Notes: generated by a model from the sequence alone, not told the origin. A stretch of DNA of 64,000 bases from Aeromicrobium wangtongii (GCF_024584515.1 NZ_CP102173.1:1054001-1118000), one strand, 5' to 3'. Positions 47,382 through 55,811 are shown, counted from the first letter of the stretch. A program made the numbers and translations.

Positions 47382-48005
47382 GTGAGCCGCCGCCGCGTCG
47401 GGATCATGGGCGGCACCTTCGACCCGATCCACCACGGTCACCTGGTCGCCGCGAGCGAGGTCCAGGCATGGTTCGACCTCGACGAGGTCGTGTTCGTGCC
47501 CACCGGCCAGCCATGGCAGAAGGCTGACCGCGACGTGTCGCCGGCCGAGGACCGTTATCTGATGACGGTGATCGCGACCGCCGCGAACCCGCGGTTCAAC
47601 GTCAGCCGGGTCGACATCGACCGCGGCGGCCCGACGTACACGATCGACACCCTGCGCGATCTGACCGCCCTGCACCCCGGCGCCGATCTGTACTTCATCA
47701 CCGGCGCCGACGCGATCGCCGCGCTGCTGACCTGGCGCAATCACGAGGAGCTGTTCGGGCTGGCCCACTTCGTCGGGGTCACCCGGCCCGGCCACGAGAT
47801 GGATGACACGACGCTCAAGGGACTGCCGGAGGATCGCATCACGATCGTCGAGATCCCGGCCCTGGCCATCTCGTCGACCGACTGCCGACAGCGCGTCGCC
47901 CGCGACGAGCCGGTCTGGTACCTCGTCCCGGACGGCGTCGTCCAGTACATCGGCAAGCACGATCTCTATCGCCTGCCACCCACCACCGAGGACCCGTCCT
48001 CATGA
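47382..48005 (+). CDS. nadD: Nicotinate-nucleotide adenylyltransferase
   Basis: 207 residues. The nucleotidyl-transferase motif [12 protein letters not shown] (about 10-21) and the SSTDCRQR motif (about 171-178, a variant of SSTxIR) are present. It makes nicotinate adenine dinucleotide from the mononucleotide and ATP. The GTG start lies 5 bp after the small membrane protein gene, and the stop lies in an ATGA that opens a 7-codon frame before rsfS. Confidence 0.94.
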   Translation: MSRRRVGIMGGTFDPIHHGHLVAASEVQAWFDLDEVVFVPTGQPWQKADRDVSPAEDRYLMTVIATAANPRFNVSRVDIDRGGPTYTIDTLRDLTALHPGADLYFITGADAIAALLTWRNHEELFGLAHFVGVTRPGHEMDDTTLKGLPEDRITIVEIPALAISSTDCRQRVARDEPVWYLVPDGVVQYIGKHDLYRLPPTTEDPSS

Positions 48006-48021
48006 ACAGCTTGGACCTGCC

Positions 48022-48375
48022 ATGACCGCCACCGATCGCGCCGTCGAGCTGACCCGCGCAGCGGCCGAGGCCGCCAGCGACAAGCTCGCCCAGGACATCG
48101 TCGCCTACGACGTCTCCGAACAGCTCGCACTGACCGATGTCTTCCTGCTCTGCTCGGCCTCCAACCCGCGGCAGGTCAAGGCGGTGCAGGACGCCGTCGA
48201 GGAACGCATGATCGAGCTCGGCGTCAAGGCCGTGCGCCGTGAGGGCGAGCGGGAGGGCCGCTGGGTCCTGCTGGACTTCCAGGACATCGTCGTGCACGTG
48301 CAGCACCAGGAGGAGCGCGTCTTCTACGCGCTGGAGCGGCTCTGGAGCGACTGCCCGGTCGTCGCGCTCCCGTGA
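48022..48375 (+). CDS. rsfS: Ribosome silencing factor
   Basis: 117 residues, RsfS/Iojap/YbeB family. The AYDVSEQLALTDVFLLCSASNPRQVKAV segment (about 28-55) and WVLLDFQDIVVHV (about 81-93) are the family core. It binds uL14 on the 50S subunit and blocks subunit joining in stationary phase. The nadD-rsfS-phosphatase order matches mycobacteria. It overlaps the following gene by 4 nt. Confidence 0.95.
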   Translation: MTATDRAVELTRAAAEAASDKLAQDIVAYDVSEQLALTDVFLLCSASNPRQVKAVQDAVEERMIELGVKAVRREGEREGRWVLLDFQDIVVHVQHQEERVFYALERLWSDCPVVALP

Positions 48376-49016
48376 CCCGGCAGGTCGTCCTGTGGCGGCA
48401 CGGGAGGACGAGCTGGAACGTCGCCGGCCGGGTCCAGGGGCAGAGCGACATCCCGTTGGACGAGATCGGTCACGAGCAGGCCAGATCGGCGGCCCTGCGG
48501 CTGGCGGCCCTGCGGCCCGACCGCATCATCAGCTCCGACCTGCAGCGCGCGTGTGACACCGCCGCGTACCTCGGCGCGGCCACGGGTGTCGAGGTGGAGC
48601 TGGACGAGCGTTTTCGCGAGCTGAACTTCGGCGCCCGCGAGGGCCTGACGTGGCGCGAGTCCTGGGACCAGATGCCCGAGGGCATGCAGGCCTGGGTCGA
48701 CGGTGACGAGACCAAGATTCCCGGCAGCGAGACCCACCAGCAGGCCGGCGAGCGGTTCTCCGCGGGTCTGCGGGCGGCGCTGCCGTCGGTGCCCAAGGAC
48801 GGGATCCTGGTCGTGGTCGCGCACGGTGCGGTGCTGCGCACCGGCATCTGCGCCTTCCTGGGCATCCCGCAGGCCCACTGGGGCACCTTCGGTGCGCTCA
48901 ACAACTGCGCGTGGTCGGTGCTGGAGGAGACTCCGTGGCGTCCGGACACGCAGTGGCGGCTGACCGAATGGAACGCCGGGACGCTCCCGGAGCCGGTCCT
49001 GTCCGACGAGGAGTGA
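48372..49016 (+). CDS. Histidine phosphatase, probable glucosyl-3-phosphoglycerate phosphatase
   Basis: 214 residues, phosphoglycerate-mutase-like family. The catalytic His lies in WRHGRTSWN (about 9-17), the second His in VVAHGAVL (about 156-163). The position directly after rsfS is that of the GpgP phosphatase of mycobacteria, which makes glucosylglycerate. That function is inferred from position and length only. The GTG start overlaps rsfS. Confidence 0.8.
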   Translation: MTRQVVLWRHGRTSWNVAGRVQGQSDIPLDEIGHEQARSAALRLAALRPDRIISSDLQRACDTAAYLGAATGVEVELDERFRELNFGAREGLTWRESWDQMPEGMQAWVDGDETKIPGSETHQQAGERFSAGLRAALPSVPKDGILVVVAHGAVLRTGICAFLGIPQAHWGTFGALNNCAWSVLEETPWRPDTQWRLTEWNAGTLPEPVLSDEE

Positions 49017-49046
49017 CCCGGTTTGGGGAACCGATCGGGCACCCGG

Positions 49047-49052
49047 TAAGGT
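49047..49052 (+). promoter_or_regulatory. Possible -10 of the tRNA-Ala gene
   Basis: TAAGGT lies 40 bp before the tRNA. A TTTGGG-like -35 is 19 bp further upstream, so the match is weak. Confidence 0.3.
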
Positions 49053-49092
49053 TGGCGACGCCTTCACAGGGGGCGCAGAACAACAAAACAGC

Positions 49093-49165
49093 GGGGCATT
49101 GGCGCAGTTGGTAGCGCGCTTCCATGGCATGGAAGAGGTCAGGAGTTCGAATCTCCTATGCTCCA
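49093..49165 (+). tRNA. tRNA-Ala, anticodon GGC
   Basis: 73 nt with a complete cloverleaf. The acceptor arm is GGGGCAT/ATGCTCC with the G3:U70 pair that specifies alanine. The D arm is GCGC/GCGC with AGTTGGTA loop. The anticodon stem CTTCC/GGAAG encloses loop ATGGCAT with anticodon GGC. The T arm is AGGAG/CTCCT with TTCGAAT loop. CCA is not encoded (ACCC follows). Confidence 0.97.
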
Positions 49166-49180
49166 CCCGTAGCAGGAAAT

Positions 49181-49222
49181 GAAGGCCCGATCACGATGTG
49201 ATCGGGCCTTCGTCGTTCTCGT
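49181..49222 (+). terminator. Intrinsic terminator after tRNA-Ala
   Basis: GAAGGCCCGATCAC (49181-49194) and GTGATCGGGCCTTC (49198-49211) form a perfect 14-bp stem with a GAT loop, followed by a pyrimidine-rich GTCGTTCTC tail. Confidence 0.9.
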
Positions 49223-49225
49223 TGG

Positions 49226-49231
49226 TAGCGT
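49226..49231 (+). promoter_or_regulatory. -10 hexamer (leaderless) of the first DUF5819 gene
   Basis: TAGCGT ends 6 nt before GTG 49238, which decides between that start and GTG 49232. It lies just beyond the tRNA terminator. Confidence 0.45.
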
Positions 49232-49237
49232 GTGCCC

Positions 49238-49984
49238 GTGCCACGCCCGACCCTGCGATCCTGCTTCATCGCGGTGGCCGTGGCGATCGTCGGGCTGCAC
49301 CTGGCTGCCGTGACCTTGGCGGCCCTCCCGCCCAACCGCTACTCGGACGCGGCCCGCGGCCAGACGGCGTACCTGAATCCGTACTTCACCCAGAACTGGC
49401 GGCTGTTCGCGCCGAGCCCGATCGCAGAGGACCGCAGCCTGCGCTTCCAGGGTGCGTACCTGGACGCCGACGGCCGGCCGGCACGCACCCCGTGGGTGGA
49501 CTGGACCGCGGTGGAGCTCGACCTGGTGCGGCACAGGGTGGTCGGCGGCCGGGCCGGCTACGTCACCAACAAGCTGGTTCCGTCGTTGCGCTCGAGGACG
49601 TCGGCGATGGACACCGGCCAGCAGCTCGTGGTCACCGGGGCGCCGCAGGCGGACCCGCCGAGCTGGGATGCGCTGACCCGCGCGCTGCGGAGCGCCGGCA
49701 CGCCGGCGGCGTCCCTGCGTGGCTTCCTGCGATACGAACGGGCGGCGACACAGCTGGGCACCGATGTGCTGCAGTCACGGTTCCCGCAGCTGGACCTGAC
49801 CGCGGTGCGGTACTCGGTGCGCCGGCAGGGGGTCGTGCCCTATGCGGCCCGCGGCGGGTCGCAGGCCGAGCGTGATGCCGCCCGGCCCGCCACCACGGAC
49901 GACGTCGGCGGATGGCGGCGTCCCACGCCCGGCTCGTCCGCCGAGCGCACGGCCGTGCGCGGCTTCGACCGGAGGCACCGGTGA
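49238..49984 (+). CDS. DUF5819-like membrane-anchored protein (SdpA-like), first copy
   Basis: 248 residues. One N-terminal helix (about 8-30) is followed by a soluble domain opening with YLNPYFTQNWRLFAPSP (about 45-61). The P-F-Q-W-LFAP pattern is shared with DUF5819 and recalls SdpA-type proteins of the Bacillus sdp system. There is no enzyme motif. The remainder is charged and lacks further membrane helices. It overlaps the HTTM gene by 4 nt (GTGA), so the two are made together. A similarly sized gene and an HTTM gene recur at 52761-54562. Confidence 0.7.
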   Translation: MPRPTLRSCFIAVAVAIVGLHLAAVTLAALPPNRYSDAARGQTAYLNPYFTQNWRLFAPSPIAEDRSLRFQGAYLDADGRPARTPWVDWTAVELDLVRHRVVGGRAGYVTNKLVPSLRSRTSAMDTGQQLVVTGAPQADPPSWDALTRALRSAGTPAASLRGFLRYERAATQLGTDVLQSRFPQLDLTAVRYSVRRQGVVPYAARGGSQAERDAARPATTDDVGGWRRPTPGSSAERTAVRGFDRRHR

Positions 49985-50970
49985 TCGCGCGCGCGATGGG
50001 CTGGCTCACCGACGAGAAGCACTCGACCTACGGCCTCTCGGTCACCCGGATGATCCTGGGATTCATCGTCGCGAGCCAGCTGATCGTCAACTGGCCCGAT
50101 CGCCACTACACGTGGGGCGACGGCTCACGCTGGACCGACGAGGTGCTGTCCAGCCGCGGCTGGCCGTCGTTCCTGGGGATGTTCACGCAGCTCGGGGGAG
50201 TGGCCTTCGACCTGGCCTATCTCGCGACGATCGGGTTCGGCGTCCTGATGATGCTGGGCCTGTACACGCGGGCGTCCTCGTTCATGACGCTGCTTTTGTG
50301 GGTCTCGTTGTACGTCAGCAACCCGTTCGTCGGATCGGGCGGCGACGCCATCTTGCGCATGGTGCTGCTGTACATGTGCCTGACGGACTCCGGTCGTCAC
50401 TGGTCGCTGGACGCCCGGCGGCGCAGTCGCCGCGAGCAGGTGCGCCTTTCGACAGGCTCAAGGGCCGGCGTCGTCCCGGCGTGGATGAGCAACACGCTGC
50501 ACAACCTGGGCATCATCCTGATCGTGCACCAGGTCGTGATGGTGTACCTCGGATCGTCGTTCTGGAAGGTGCAGAGCCCGGTCTGGAAGGACGGGACGGC
50601 GGTCTACTACCCGCTGCAGACCGATGCGTACTCGCCGTGGCACGACGTGCTCCAGCCGCTGTACGCCAATGCGACCCTGATCGCCGGTGCCACGTACGCC
50701 GCGGTGCTCGTCCAGATGTTCTTCCCGGTGCTCCTGCTCTACCGCCCCACCCGGTTCCTGGCCCTGATCGCCGTGACCGGGATGCACCTGGGGATCGGGC
50801 TGCTGATGGGCATCATGTACTTCTCCCTGGTGATGATCGCGGTCGACATGATCCTGGTCAGCGACGGGTCCTGGGAGCGTGCGCAGGCATGGCTCCGCGC
50901 CCGCCGGCGGGGCGTCGTTGCCGATCCGCCGCCCACGACCACGCGTGATCTGCGCCACATATCGTCGTAA
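49981..50970 (+). CDS. HTTM-domain membrane protein (SdpB-like), first copy
   Basis: 329 residues with about eight hydrophobic segments. The HTTM domain is related to vitamin K-dependent gamma-carboxylase and includes SdpB. The segment around SFWKVQSPVWKDGTAVYYPL (about 187-206) is the conserved HTTM core with lysines. A 20-bp copy of the dispersed TTTCGACAGGCTCAAG repeat is embedded in frame and encodes RLSTGSRA in the loop near residues 155-162. The paralogue at 53504 has a different sequence at that place. The C-terminus is a basic cytoplasmic tail. Confidence 0.75.
   Translation: MIARAMGWLTDEKHSTYGLSVTRMILGFIVASQLIVNWPDRHYTWGDGSRWTDEVLSSRGWPSFLGMFTQLGGVAFDLAYLATIGFGVLMMLGLYTRASSFMTLLLWVSLYVSNPFVGSGGDAILRMVLLYMCLTDSGRHWSLDARRRSRREQVRLSTGSRAGVVPAWMSNTLHNLGIILIVHQVVMVYLGSSFWKVQSPVWKDGTAVYYPLQTDAYSPWHDVLQPLYANATLIAGATYAAVLVQMFFPVLLLYRPTRFLALIAVTGMHLGIGLLMGIMYFSLVMIAVDMILVSDGSWERAQAWLRARRRGVVADPPPTTTRDLRHISS
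50445..50464 (+). repeat. Dispersed repeat copy inside the HTTM coding sequence
   Basis: CCTTTCGACAGGCTCAAGGG, identical in core to the cluster at 18625-18827, lies in frame in a predicted loop of the HTTM protein. Confidence 0.9.
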
Positions 50971-50990
50971 CGAGCGTCACAAACCGAGAG

Positions 50991-51000
50991 TATGTAAACT
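50991..51000 (+). promoter_or_regulatory. Likely -10 of the sortase-anchored protein gene
   Basis: GTATGTAAACT contains TATGTA and TAAACT as overlapping -10 candidates, 20 bp after the HTTM stop. The leader of about 80 nt holds a perfect CGTGGGC/GCCCACG hairpin with a GCA loop at 51013-51029 and an AAGGAG Shine-Dalgarno. No clear -35 is seen. Confidence 0.45.
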
Positions 51001-51084
51001 CCAGTTGCATCACGTGGGCGCAGCCCACGCGGGTCCGACACTCCCAGTGCGCAGCACCGGAACCCAGCCAAGGAGCACCCACAG

Positions 51085-52677
51085 ATGAAGAAGCTTGCCA
51101 GGAACACCTTGGCGCTCGGAACGGCGACGCTGATCGTCACCGCCGGACTCTCGTTCTCCGCCAACGGCGCTGAAGAGCGATACACATACAAGTCATACGC
51201 AGAGGCCCAGTACATCTCGGCCAGTGGCGCGCTGCTCGGATCTGCCCTGGTCGATCCGCTCGCTGACTTCCTCGAAGGCGGCGGGCTGGGCGCGGACACG
51301 AAGTCCGCCGGTGCCGTGGCAAAGGTTGACTCAGCGGCAGGTACGCCGGAGGTCGTGGGTCCCAACTACACCTCGAGCCCGATCGACTTCCTCAACCAGC
51401 TGACCGGTCCGGCTGGTGACCTCCTGGGTGCTGGCTCCGTCGGAGCGGTCGGTTCGTACGCGAAGTCTGACAAGCGGGATTCGACGGCTGCCTCGGGCGC
51501 CGTGACCAACGACGGACTGGTCGACCTGGACACGGCTTCAGCCAGCAGCTACGGACACGCCAAGCTCCAGCTGGCCGGCCCGGGCTCCCCGCTTGCACCC
51601 CTCGCGGCGCTCGCCAACGTCACGCTTGACCTGGGAGCGCTCGGCTCCGAGACGTCGAACGTCAACGGCACCCCGGTTCACCGTACGGAGATCGCTGGCG
51701 GACAGCTCGTCCTCGACGTTCCTGCGCTCGGTCAGGTCCTCGATCCTATCCTCGGACTGACATCCGGACTAGGCAGCATCGGCCTTGTCGGCGGCGTCCC
51801 GGAGACGGTCGATGCTCTGTCGACCCTCACCGGCAAGGGGGTGAAGATCGACCTCAAGGCGGGCAAGATCACGGTCGACATCGACGCCCTGCTGATCAGT
51901 ACGACCGGCAAGAACCTCAACGGCCAGCCGGCCAACACGCCGCTCCTACCTGTGATCATCGACGGTGTCGTCAAGCAGTTGCCGGAACTCACGACTGGCT
52001 TGAGCAAGAACCTCCTCCCCACCCTTCGTGACAACCTGACGATCGGTGGCGTCCCGCTCAAGGATCTGCTGGCACCGGTCGTCGCACTCGTCCAGCCGAT
52101 CCTCGACGCTGCCGTGACCCCGTTGCTCGCCGATCTGGCCAGTTCGATCGCCGATCCGATCACGCAACTGTTCGATGCCCTGACACCGCTTGTCGACCTT
52201 CGGATCAACGTCCAGGAGAAGGACGCTGGCAGCTATCGGGAGTCGATCGCTGCGCGCCTGCCCACGTCAGCTGGCGTGCTCTCCACAACGGCAGTGCGCG
52301 TGGCTTTGCTGAACACATCTGGAGCGCCGGCGTTGGCGGTCAACCTCGGCAACTCGCTCGTAGGCCCCAGCAGCCGCACCGCGGTGACGCCGACGCCGTC
52401 ACCGACCAACTCGGACGCCGCGGCCGGCGACGCGGACTCGCCCAGCAGTGACAACGACTCGGACTCCGATGGCTCCGACGCCGATGGTGCAGCGGCCGGC
52501 GACGGCTCCGACTCGATCGCCGACGCCGATGCGCAGGCCGATGCCGACGTGACGACGACGCTGCCCTCCACGGGCGCATCGAACCTGCTCCCGTTCTGGC
52601 TGCTGGGCATCGCCCTGCTGCTGTTCGGTGGCGCCGTGCTCGTCAATGAGAAGCGTCGCCTGAGCGCGTCGATCTGA
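51085..52677 (+). CDS. Secreted LPxTG-anchored protein of the choice-of-anchor G type
   Basis: 530 residues. A signal peptide (about 1-28, MKKLARNTLALG start) ends near SANGAEE. The mature part is rich in Gly, Ala, Leu, Asp and Thr, with repeated hydrophobic helical blocks (LLAPVVALVQPILDA). An acidic Asp/Ser/Ala linker (about 430-490) leads to LPSTGAS, a transmembrane segment and a KRR tail: a sortase sorting signal. It resembles the choice-of-anchor G family. The gene is less GC-rich in third positions than its neighbours. It sits between two DUF5819/HTTM pairs and is followed by its own terminator. Confidence 0.78.
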   Translation: MKKLARNTLALGTATLIVTAGLSFSANGAEERYTYKSYAEAQYISASGALLGSALVDPLADFLEGGGLGADTKSAGAVAKVDSAAGTPEVVGPNYTSSPIDFLNQLTGPAGDLLGAGSVGAVGSYAKSDKRDSTAASGAVTNDGLVDLDTASASSYGHAKLQLAGPGSPLAPLAALANVTLDLGALGSETSNVNGTPVHRTEIAGGQLVLDVPALGQVLDPILGLTSGLGSIGLVGGVPETVDALSTLTGKGVKIDLKAGKITVDIDALLISTTGKNLNGQPANTPLLPVIIDGVVKQLPELTTGLSKNLLPTLRDNLTIGGVPLKDLLAPVVALVQPILDAAVTPLLADLASSIADPITQLFDALTPLVDLRINVQEKDAGSYRESIAARLPTSAGVLSTTAVRVALLNTSGAPALAVNLGNSLVGPSSRTAVTPTPSPTNSDAAAGDADSPSSDNDSDSDGSDADGAAAGDGSDSIADADAQADADVTTTLPSTGASNLLPFWLLGIALLLFGGAVLVNEKRRLSASI

Positions 52678-52686
52678 CCGATCTGA

Positions 52687-52727
52687 CACGACTGCCGGTG
52701 GCCCGTAGGGGGTTGCCGGCAGTCGTG
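52687..52727 (+). terminator. Terminator after the sortase-anchored protein gene
   Basis: CACGACTGCCGG (52687-52698) and CCGGCAGTCGTG (52716-52727) form a perfect 12-bp stem with a 17-nt loop, starting 10 bp after the stop. There is no long T-run. Confidence 0.65.
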
Positions 52728-52760
52728 CGTCCCGGTCCCGTCACTTCCAGGAGGGTCAGC

Positions 52761-53507
52761 GTGCCGACTTCGCCCCAGCAGGACGAGTCCGCGCGCCCGC
52801 GGCACCGCTGGGTCGTCGAGGTGCTGCTGGCGCTCGTCGCGGTGCACTCGGTGATCCTGGCGCTGTGGCTGGCGCCGGCGGGCCCTCTCCGGGACGCCGT
52901 AGGGGGCAACAGGCTGGCCAGCTACGTCGACCCGTACTTCCAGCAGGGCAGGGACGTCGTCGGGGTCGGCAGGCACCAGGTGGACGACTCGTTCAGTGTC
53001 CGCGCGTTCGTGGTGCCGGACGATGGCGGCAAGGGCACGGCGACCGAGTGGGTCGACCTCACGCAGCTGGACGCCCGCGCCACCCGGCACGACGTGACGG
53101 CGCAGCGGGCTCGCCTGGTCGCCCGCCGGCTGGCGACCAATCTGAACCTGGCCATGCTCGACCTGAACGACGCGCAACGCCGCATCATCGGCGACCTGAC
53201 TGCGGAGGACCTGCCCAGCGGCATCCGGATCTCGCTGGAGAAGTCCGGCGGCGACCCGGCCGCCGTGCGCGTGTTCCAGGCCTACCACCAGATGGCGACC
53301 CAGTTCGCCTCGCTCTACGCGCAGGCGCAGTGGGACGGACGGGTCGACCGCGTGCAGTTCAGGACGGGACGGCGCACCGTACCGCCGGTCGCAGGCGAGG
53401 CCTCACCGGACGACGTCGACGCCGCGATGGTCTCCTACGGGTGGAGGCCCACGTTCCGCGGCTCGCTCGAGGCCCGCGAGGCCTTTGACTCCTTCGTGAC
53501 GAAATGA
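52761..53507 (+). CDS. DUF5819-like membrane-anchored protein (SdpA-like), second copy
   Basis: 248 residues, the same length as the first copy. One N-terminal helix (about 18-40) precedes a soluble domain with LASYVDPYFQQGRDVVG where the first copy has NPYFTQNWRLFAP. The PYF-Q part is kept, but the Trp and the LFAP are lost. AGGAGGG lies 7-8 nt before GTG 52761, so unlike the first copy this gene uses a Shine-Dalgarno. It overlaps the second HTTM gene by 4 nt. Confidence 0.65.
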   Translation: MPTSPQQDESARPRHRWVVEVLLALVAVHSVILALWLAPAGPLRDAVGGNRLASYVDPYFQQGRDVVGVGRHQVDDSFSVRAFVVPDDGGKGTATEWVDLTQLDARATRHDVTAQRARLVARRLATNLNLAMLDLNDAQRRIIGDLTAEDLPSGIRISLEKSGGDPAAVRVFQAYHQMATQFASLYAQAQWDGRVDRVQFRTGRRTVPPVAGEASPDDVDAAMVSYGWRPTFRGSLEAREAFDSFVTK

Positions 53508-54562
53508 TGTCGGTCATGGCGTCAGGGCTCGTCCGGAGCGTGCAGGAGGTCCGAGGACACATCGATGACTGGGCCGTCGGCGACAAGCACGCCCTCCGTG
53601 CGGCGGCGGCCTGCCGGATCGGGACGGGCCTGGCCGTGCTGGGCCTGCTGCTGTCGAACTTCTCGACCCGCGACCTTTGGGTCGGGCAGGGCTCGGTCTG
53701 GGCCGAGCCGGCCCGGGCGATCAGCCGGTTCCCCGAGCTGGCCCTGCTGGACGGGGTCAGCCCGGACATCCTGACGCTGGTCTACGTCGTCACGATGCTG
53801 GCCGCGCTGGCCTTCGCCCTGGGCTGGCACGCCAAGGCGGCCAATGTCGTCACGTTCGTCGGCTTCATCGCGATCGTTGGGCAGAACCCGGTCGTCGGGG
53901 CACCGGGGGACCACCTGATCCGCCTGACCCTGCTGTGGATGCTGTTGATGCGCTCGGCCGACCACTGGTCGCTGGACGCGCTGCGCCAGACCAGCCGGCT
54001 GGCCGCCGGGAAGCGGGCCGCGCGCGAGGAGGACGCCCTTCCCGTCTGGCTGTCGACCGGCCTGCACAACGTGGGTCTGCTCGCGCTGGGCGCCCAGATG
54101 GTCCTGAGCTCGATGGCCGCCGGCCTGGACAAGGTCGCCGAGCGCCCGTGGCAGCAGGGGACCGCGCTGTACTCGACGATGCAGCTGCCGGAGTTCCGTC
54201 CGTTCCCGGCGCTGTCGGACCTGCTGAGCCACAGCACCGTCCTGCTGGCCCTGCTGACGTACGGGGTGCTGCTGTCGCAGCTGTTCTTCGGTCCGCTGCT
54301 GTTCAACCCGTGGACGCGCCGGGTCCTCATCGTCGTGGTGGGCGGCGTCAACCTGGTGCTGGCGCTGGTGTTCGCGCAGCCGTGGAGCGCGCTCAGCACG
54401 ATCGCGGTGGCGCTGCTGTTCGTGTCCGACGAAACGTGGGAACGCGTCGAGCACTGGTCCATCGAGCGGGGCTACGACGTGCTCGACCTGTCCGATGCGG
54501 TGCGCTACAACGTGGTGCTGCCGGCCGTCGACTGGGTGAGGTTCACGCTCGTGCGCCGCTGA
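53504..54562 (+). CDS. HTTM-domain membrane protein (SdpB-like), second copy
   Basis: 352 residues, about eight to nine hydrophobic segments. The core region SMAAGLDKVAERPWQQGTAL (about 204-223) corresponds to the WKDGTA-like HTTM core of the first copy, with only one Lys kept. SADHWSLDALRQTSRLAAGK (about 147-166) aligns with the HWSLDA segment of the first copy before the repeat-bearing loop. It is expected to act with the DUF5819 protein encoded just upstream. It is convergent with an MFS gene, 16 bp away. Confidence 0.72.
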   Translation: MMSVMASGLVRSVQEVRGHIDDWAVGDKHALRAAAACRIGTGLAVLGLLLSNFSTRDLWVGQGSVWAEPARAISRFPELALLDGVSPDILTLVYVVTMLAALAFALGWHAKAANVVTFVGFIAIVGQNPVVGAPGDHLIRLTLLWMLLMRSADHWSLDALRQTSRLAAGKRAAREEDALPVWLSTGLHNVGLLALGAQMVLSSMAAGLDKVAERPWQQGTALYSTMQLPEFRPFPALSDLLSHSTVLLALLTYGVLLSQLFFGPLLFNPWTRRVLIVVVGGVNLVLALVFAQPWSALSTIAVALLFVSDETWERVEHWSIERGYDVLDLSDAVRYNVVLPAVDWVRFTLVRR

Positions 54563-54578
54563 GGCCGCGCCCGACCGG

Positions 54579-55805
54579 TCAGGACGTCTGCGCGGCCACG
54601 CGCCGCCCGGCCAGGATGAGCACGACCACCGGAATGGTCAGGACGGCCGCTGCCACGTTGAGGGTGCCGAACCCGCTCAACGCGACGACCAGGCCCGCCA
54701 GCAGGCCGCCCAGCGCGCCCGCGATGTTCATCGCGAGGTCGGAGAAGCCCTGGACGAGCGGGCGGTCCTGGACGGCCAGCGAAGCGGTCAGCGCGGATGC
54801 GCCGGCGATCACCGAGGCGGACCAGCCGATCCCCAGCAGGGTCAGCCCGATGGTGATCTGCACCTGCGACCCGCCGGAGGTGCCGGCGACGGCTGCCGCG
54901 ACCACCAGGATCGACTGGCCGAGCAGGATCGTCCGGTCCTGCCCCCAGGTGTCGCTGAGCCAGCCCATGAGCGGGGAGAGCGCGAACATCCCGGCGATGT
55001 GCAGGCTGATGGTCAGGCCGATGATCTTCAGCGATGCGCCGTGGTCCTCCATGTGGACGGGGGTGAGGGCCATGACGGCGACCATCACGGCATGCGACGA
55101 CGCGACGACCCACACCGCCGTGAGCGTGCGTCCCCGCAGGTGGGGGAGTGCCGCGCGGACGCCCTGCTGGGGCTTCGGCGCCCCCGCCGCGCGCACCAGC
55201 GGATCGGGACGCAGCAGCACGAACGTCAGCACGCCGGCAACGGCGAAGCCGACCGCCGAGAACAGCATGGGGCCGGCCAGGTCGGGCAGGCCGACGGCAT
55301 CGGCGACGTCCGCACCCGGGCCGGTCAGGTTCGGGCCGATCACGGCGCCGATCGTCGTCGACCACACGACGATCGACAGCGACCGGCCGATGTGTGCCGG
55401 TTCTGCCCGGTCCGTCGCCGCGAACCGGGACTGCAGGTTCGCAGCGGTGCTCCCGCCGAACAGCAGCAGGCCCAGCAGGGCCAGCGGCAGCAGCTCGGTG
55501 GCGGCGGCCCACACCGTCACGGCGGCACCGGCGGCCCCGGCCAGCCAGCCGGTCGTCAACGCCGGGCGTCGTCCGCTCCGTGCCGCGAGCGATGACAGCG
55601 GGATCGTGAACGCGGCGGCGCCCAGCGTCAGCATCACCACGGCCATGCCGGACCACGCCGACGACCCGGTGATGTCCTTGAGCAGCAGTCCGCTGACCGC
55701 CAGCCCCGACCCGTTGCCCAACCCACCCACAACCTGCACCAGCACCAGAACAGCCACAATCCGCCGCTGGACCGGGTCAGTAGGAGGTCGTACTGAGGAG
55801 CTCAC
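54579..55805 (-). CDS. MFS transporter
   Basis: 408 residues, 12 predicted transmembrane helices. The SLAARSGRRPAL loop between helices 2 and 3 and the LSPLMGWLSDTWGQDRTIL loop in the second half are the MFS A-motif positions. The subfamily resembles drug/metabolite exporters but is not specific. GTG 55805 is preceded by a TAGATT -10 ending 6 nt before it. It is convergent with the second HTTM gene and follows a 90-bp repeat element that separates it from the M13 peptidase gene. Confidence 0.82.
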   Translation of the reverse strand: MSSSVRPPTDPVQRRIVAVLVLVQVVGGLGNGSGLAVSGLLLKDITGSSAWSGMAVVMLTLGAAAFTIPLSSLAARSGRRPALTTGWLAGAAGAAVTVWAAATELLPLALLGLLLFGGSTAANLQSRFAATDRAEPAHIGRSLSIVVWSTTIGAVIGPNLTGPGADVADAVGLPDLAGPMLFSAVGFAVAGVLTFVLLRPDPLVRAAGAPKPQQGVRAALPHLRGRTLTAVWVVASSHAVMVAVMALTPVHMEDHGASLKIIGLTISLHIAGMFALSPLMGWLSDTWGQDRTILLGQSILVVAAAVAGTSGGSQVQITIGLTLLGIGWSASVIAGASALTASLAVQDRPLVQGFSDLAMNIAGALGGLLAGLVVALSGFGTLNVAAAVLTIPVVVLILAGRRVAAQTS

Positions 55806-55811
55806 CCCGGC

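Noticed and set aside
49017..49092. Prophage or integrative element at the tRNA-Ala gene
   Set aside because: There is no integrase and no duplicated tRNA 3' end downstream; a terminator follows the tRNA directly.
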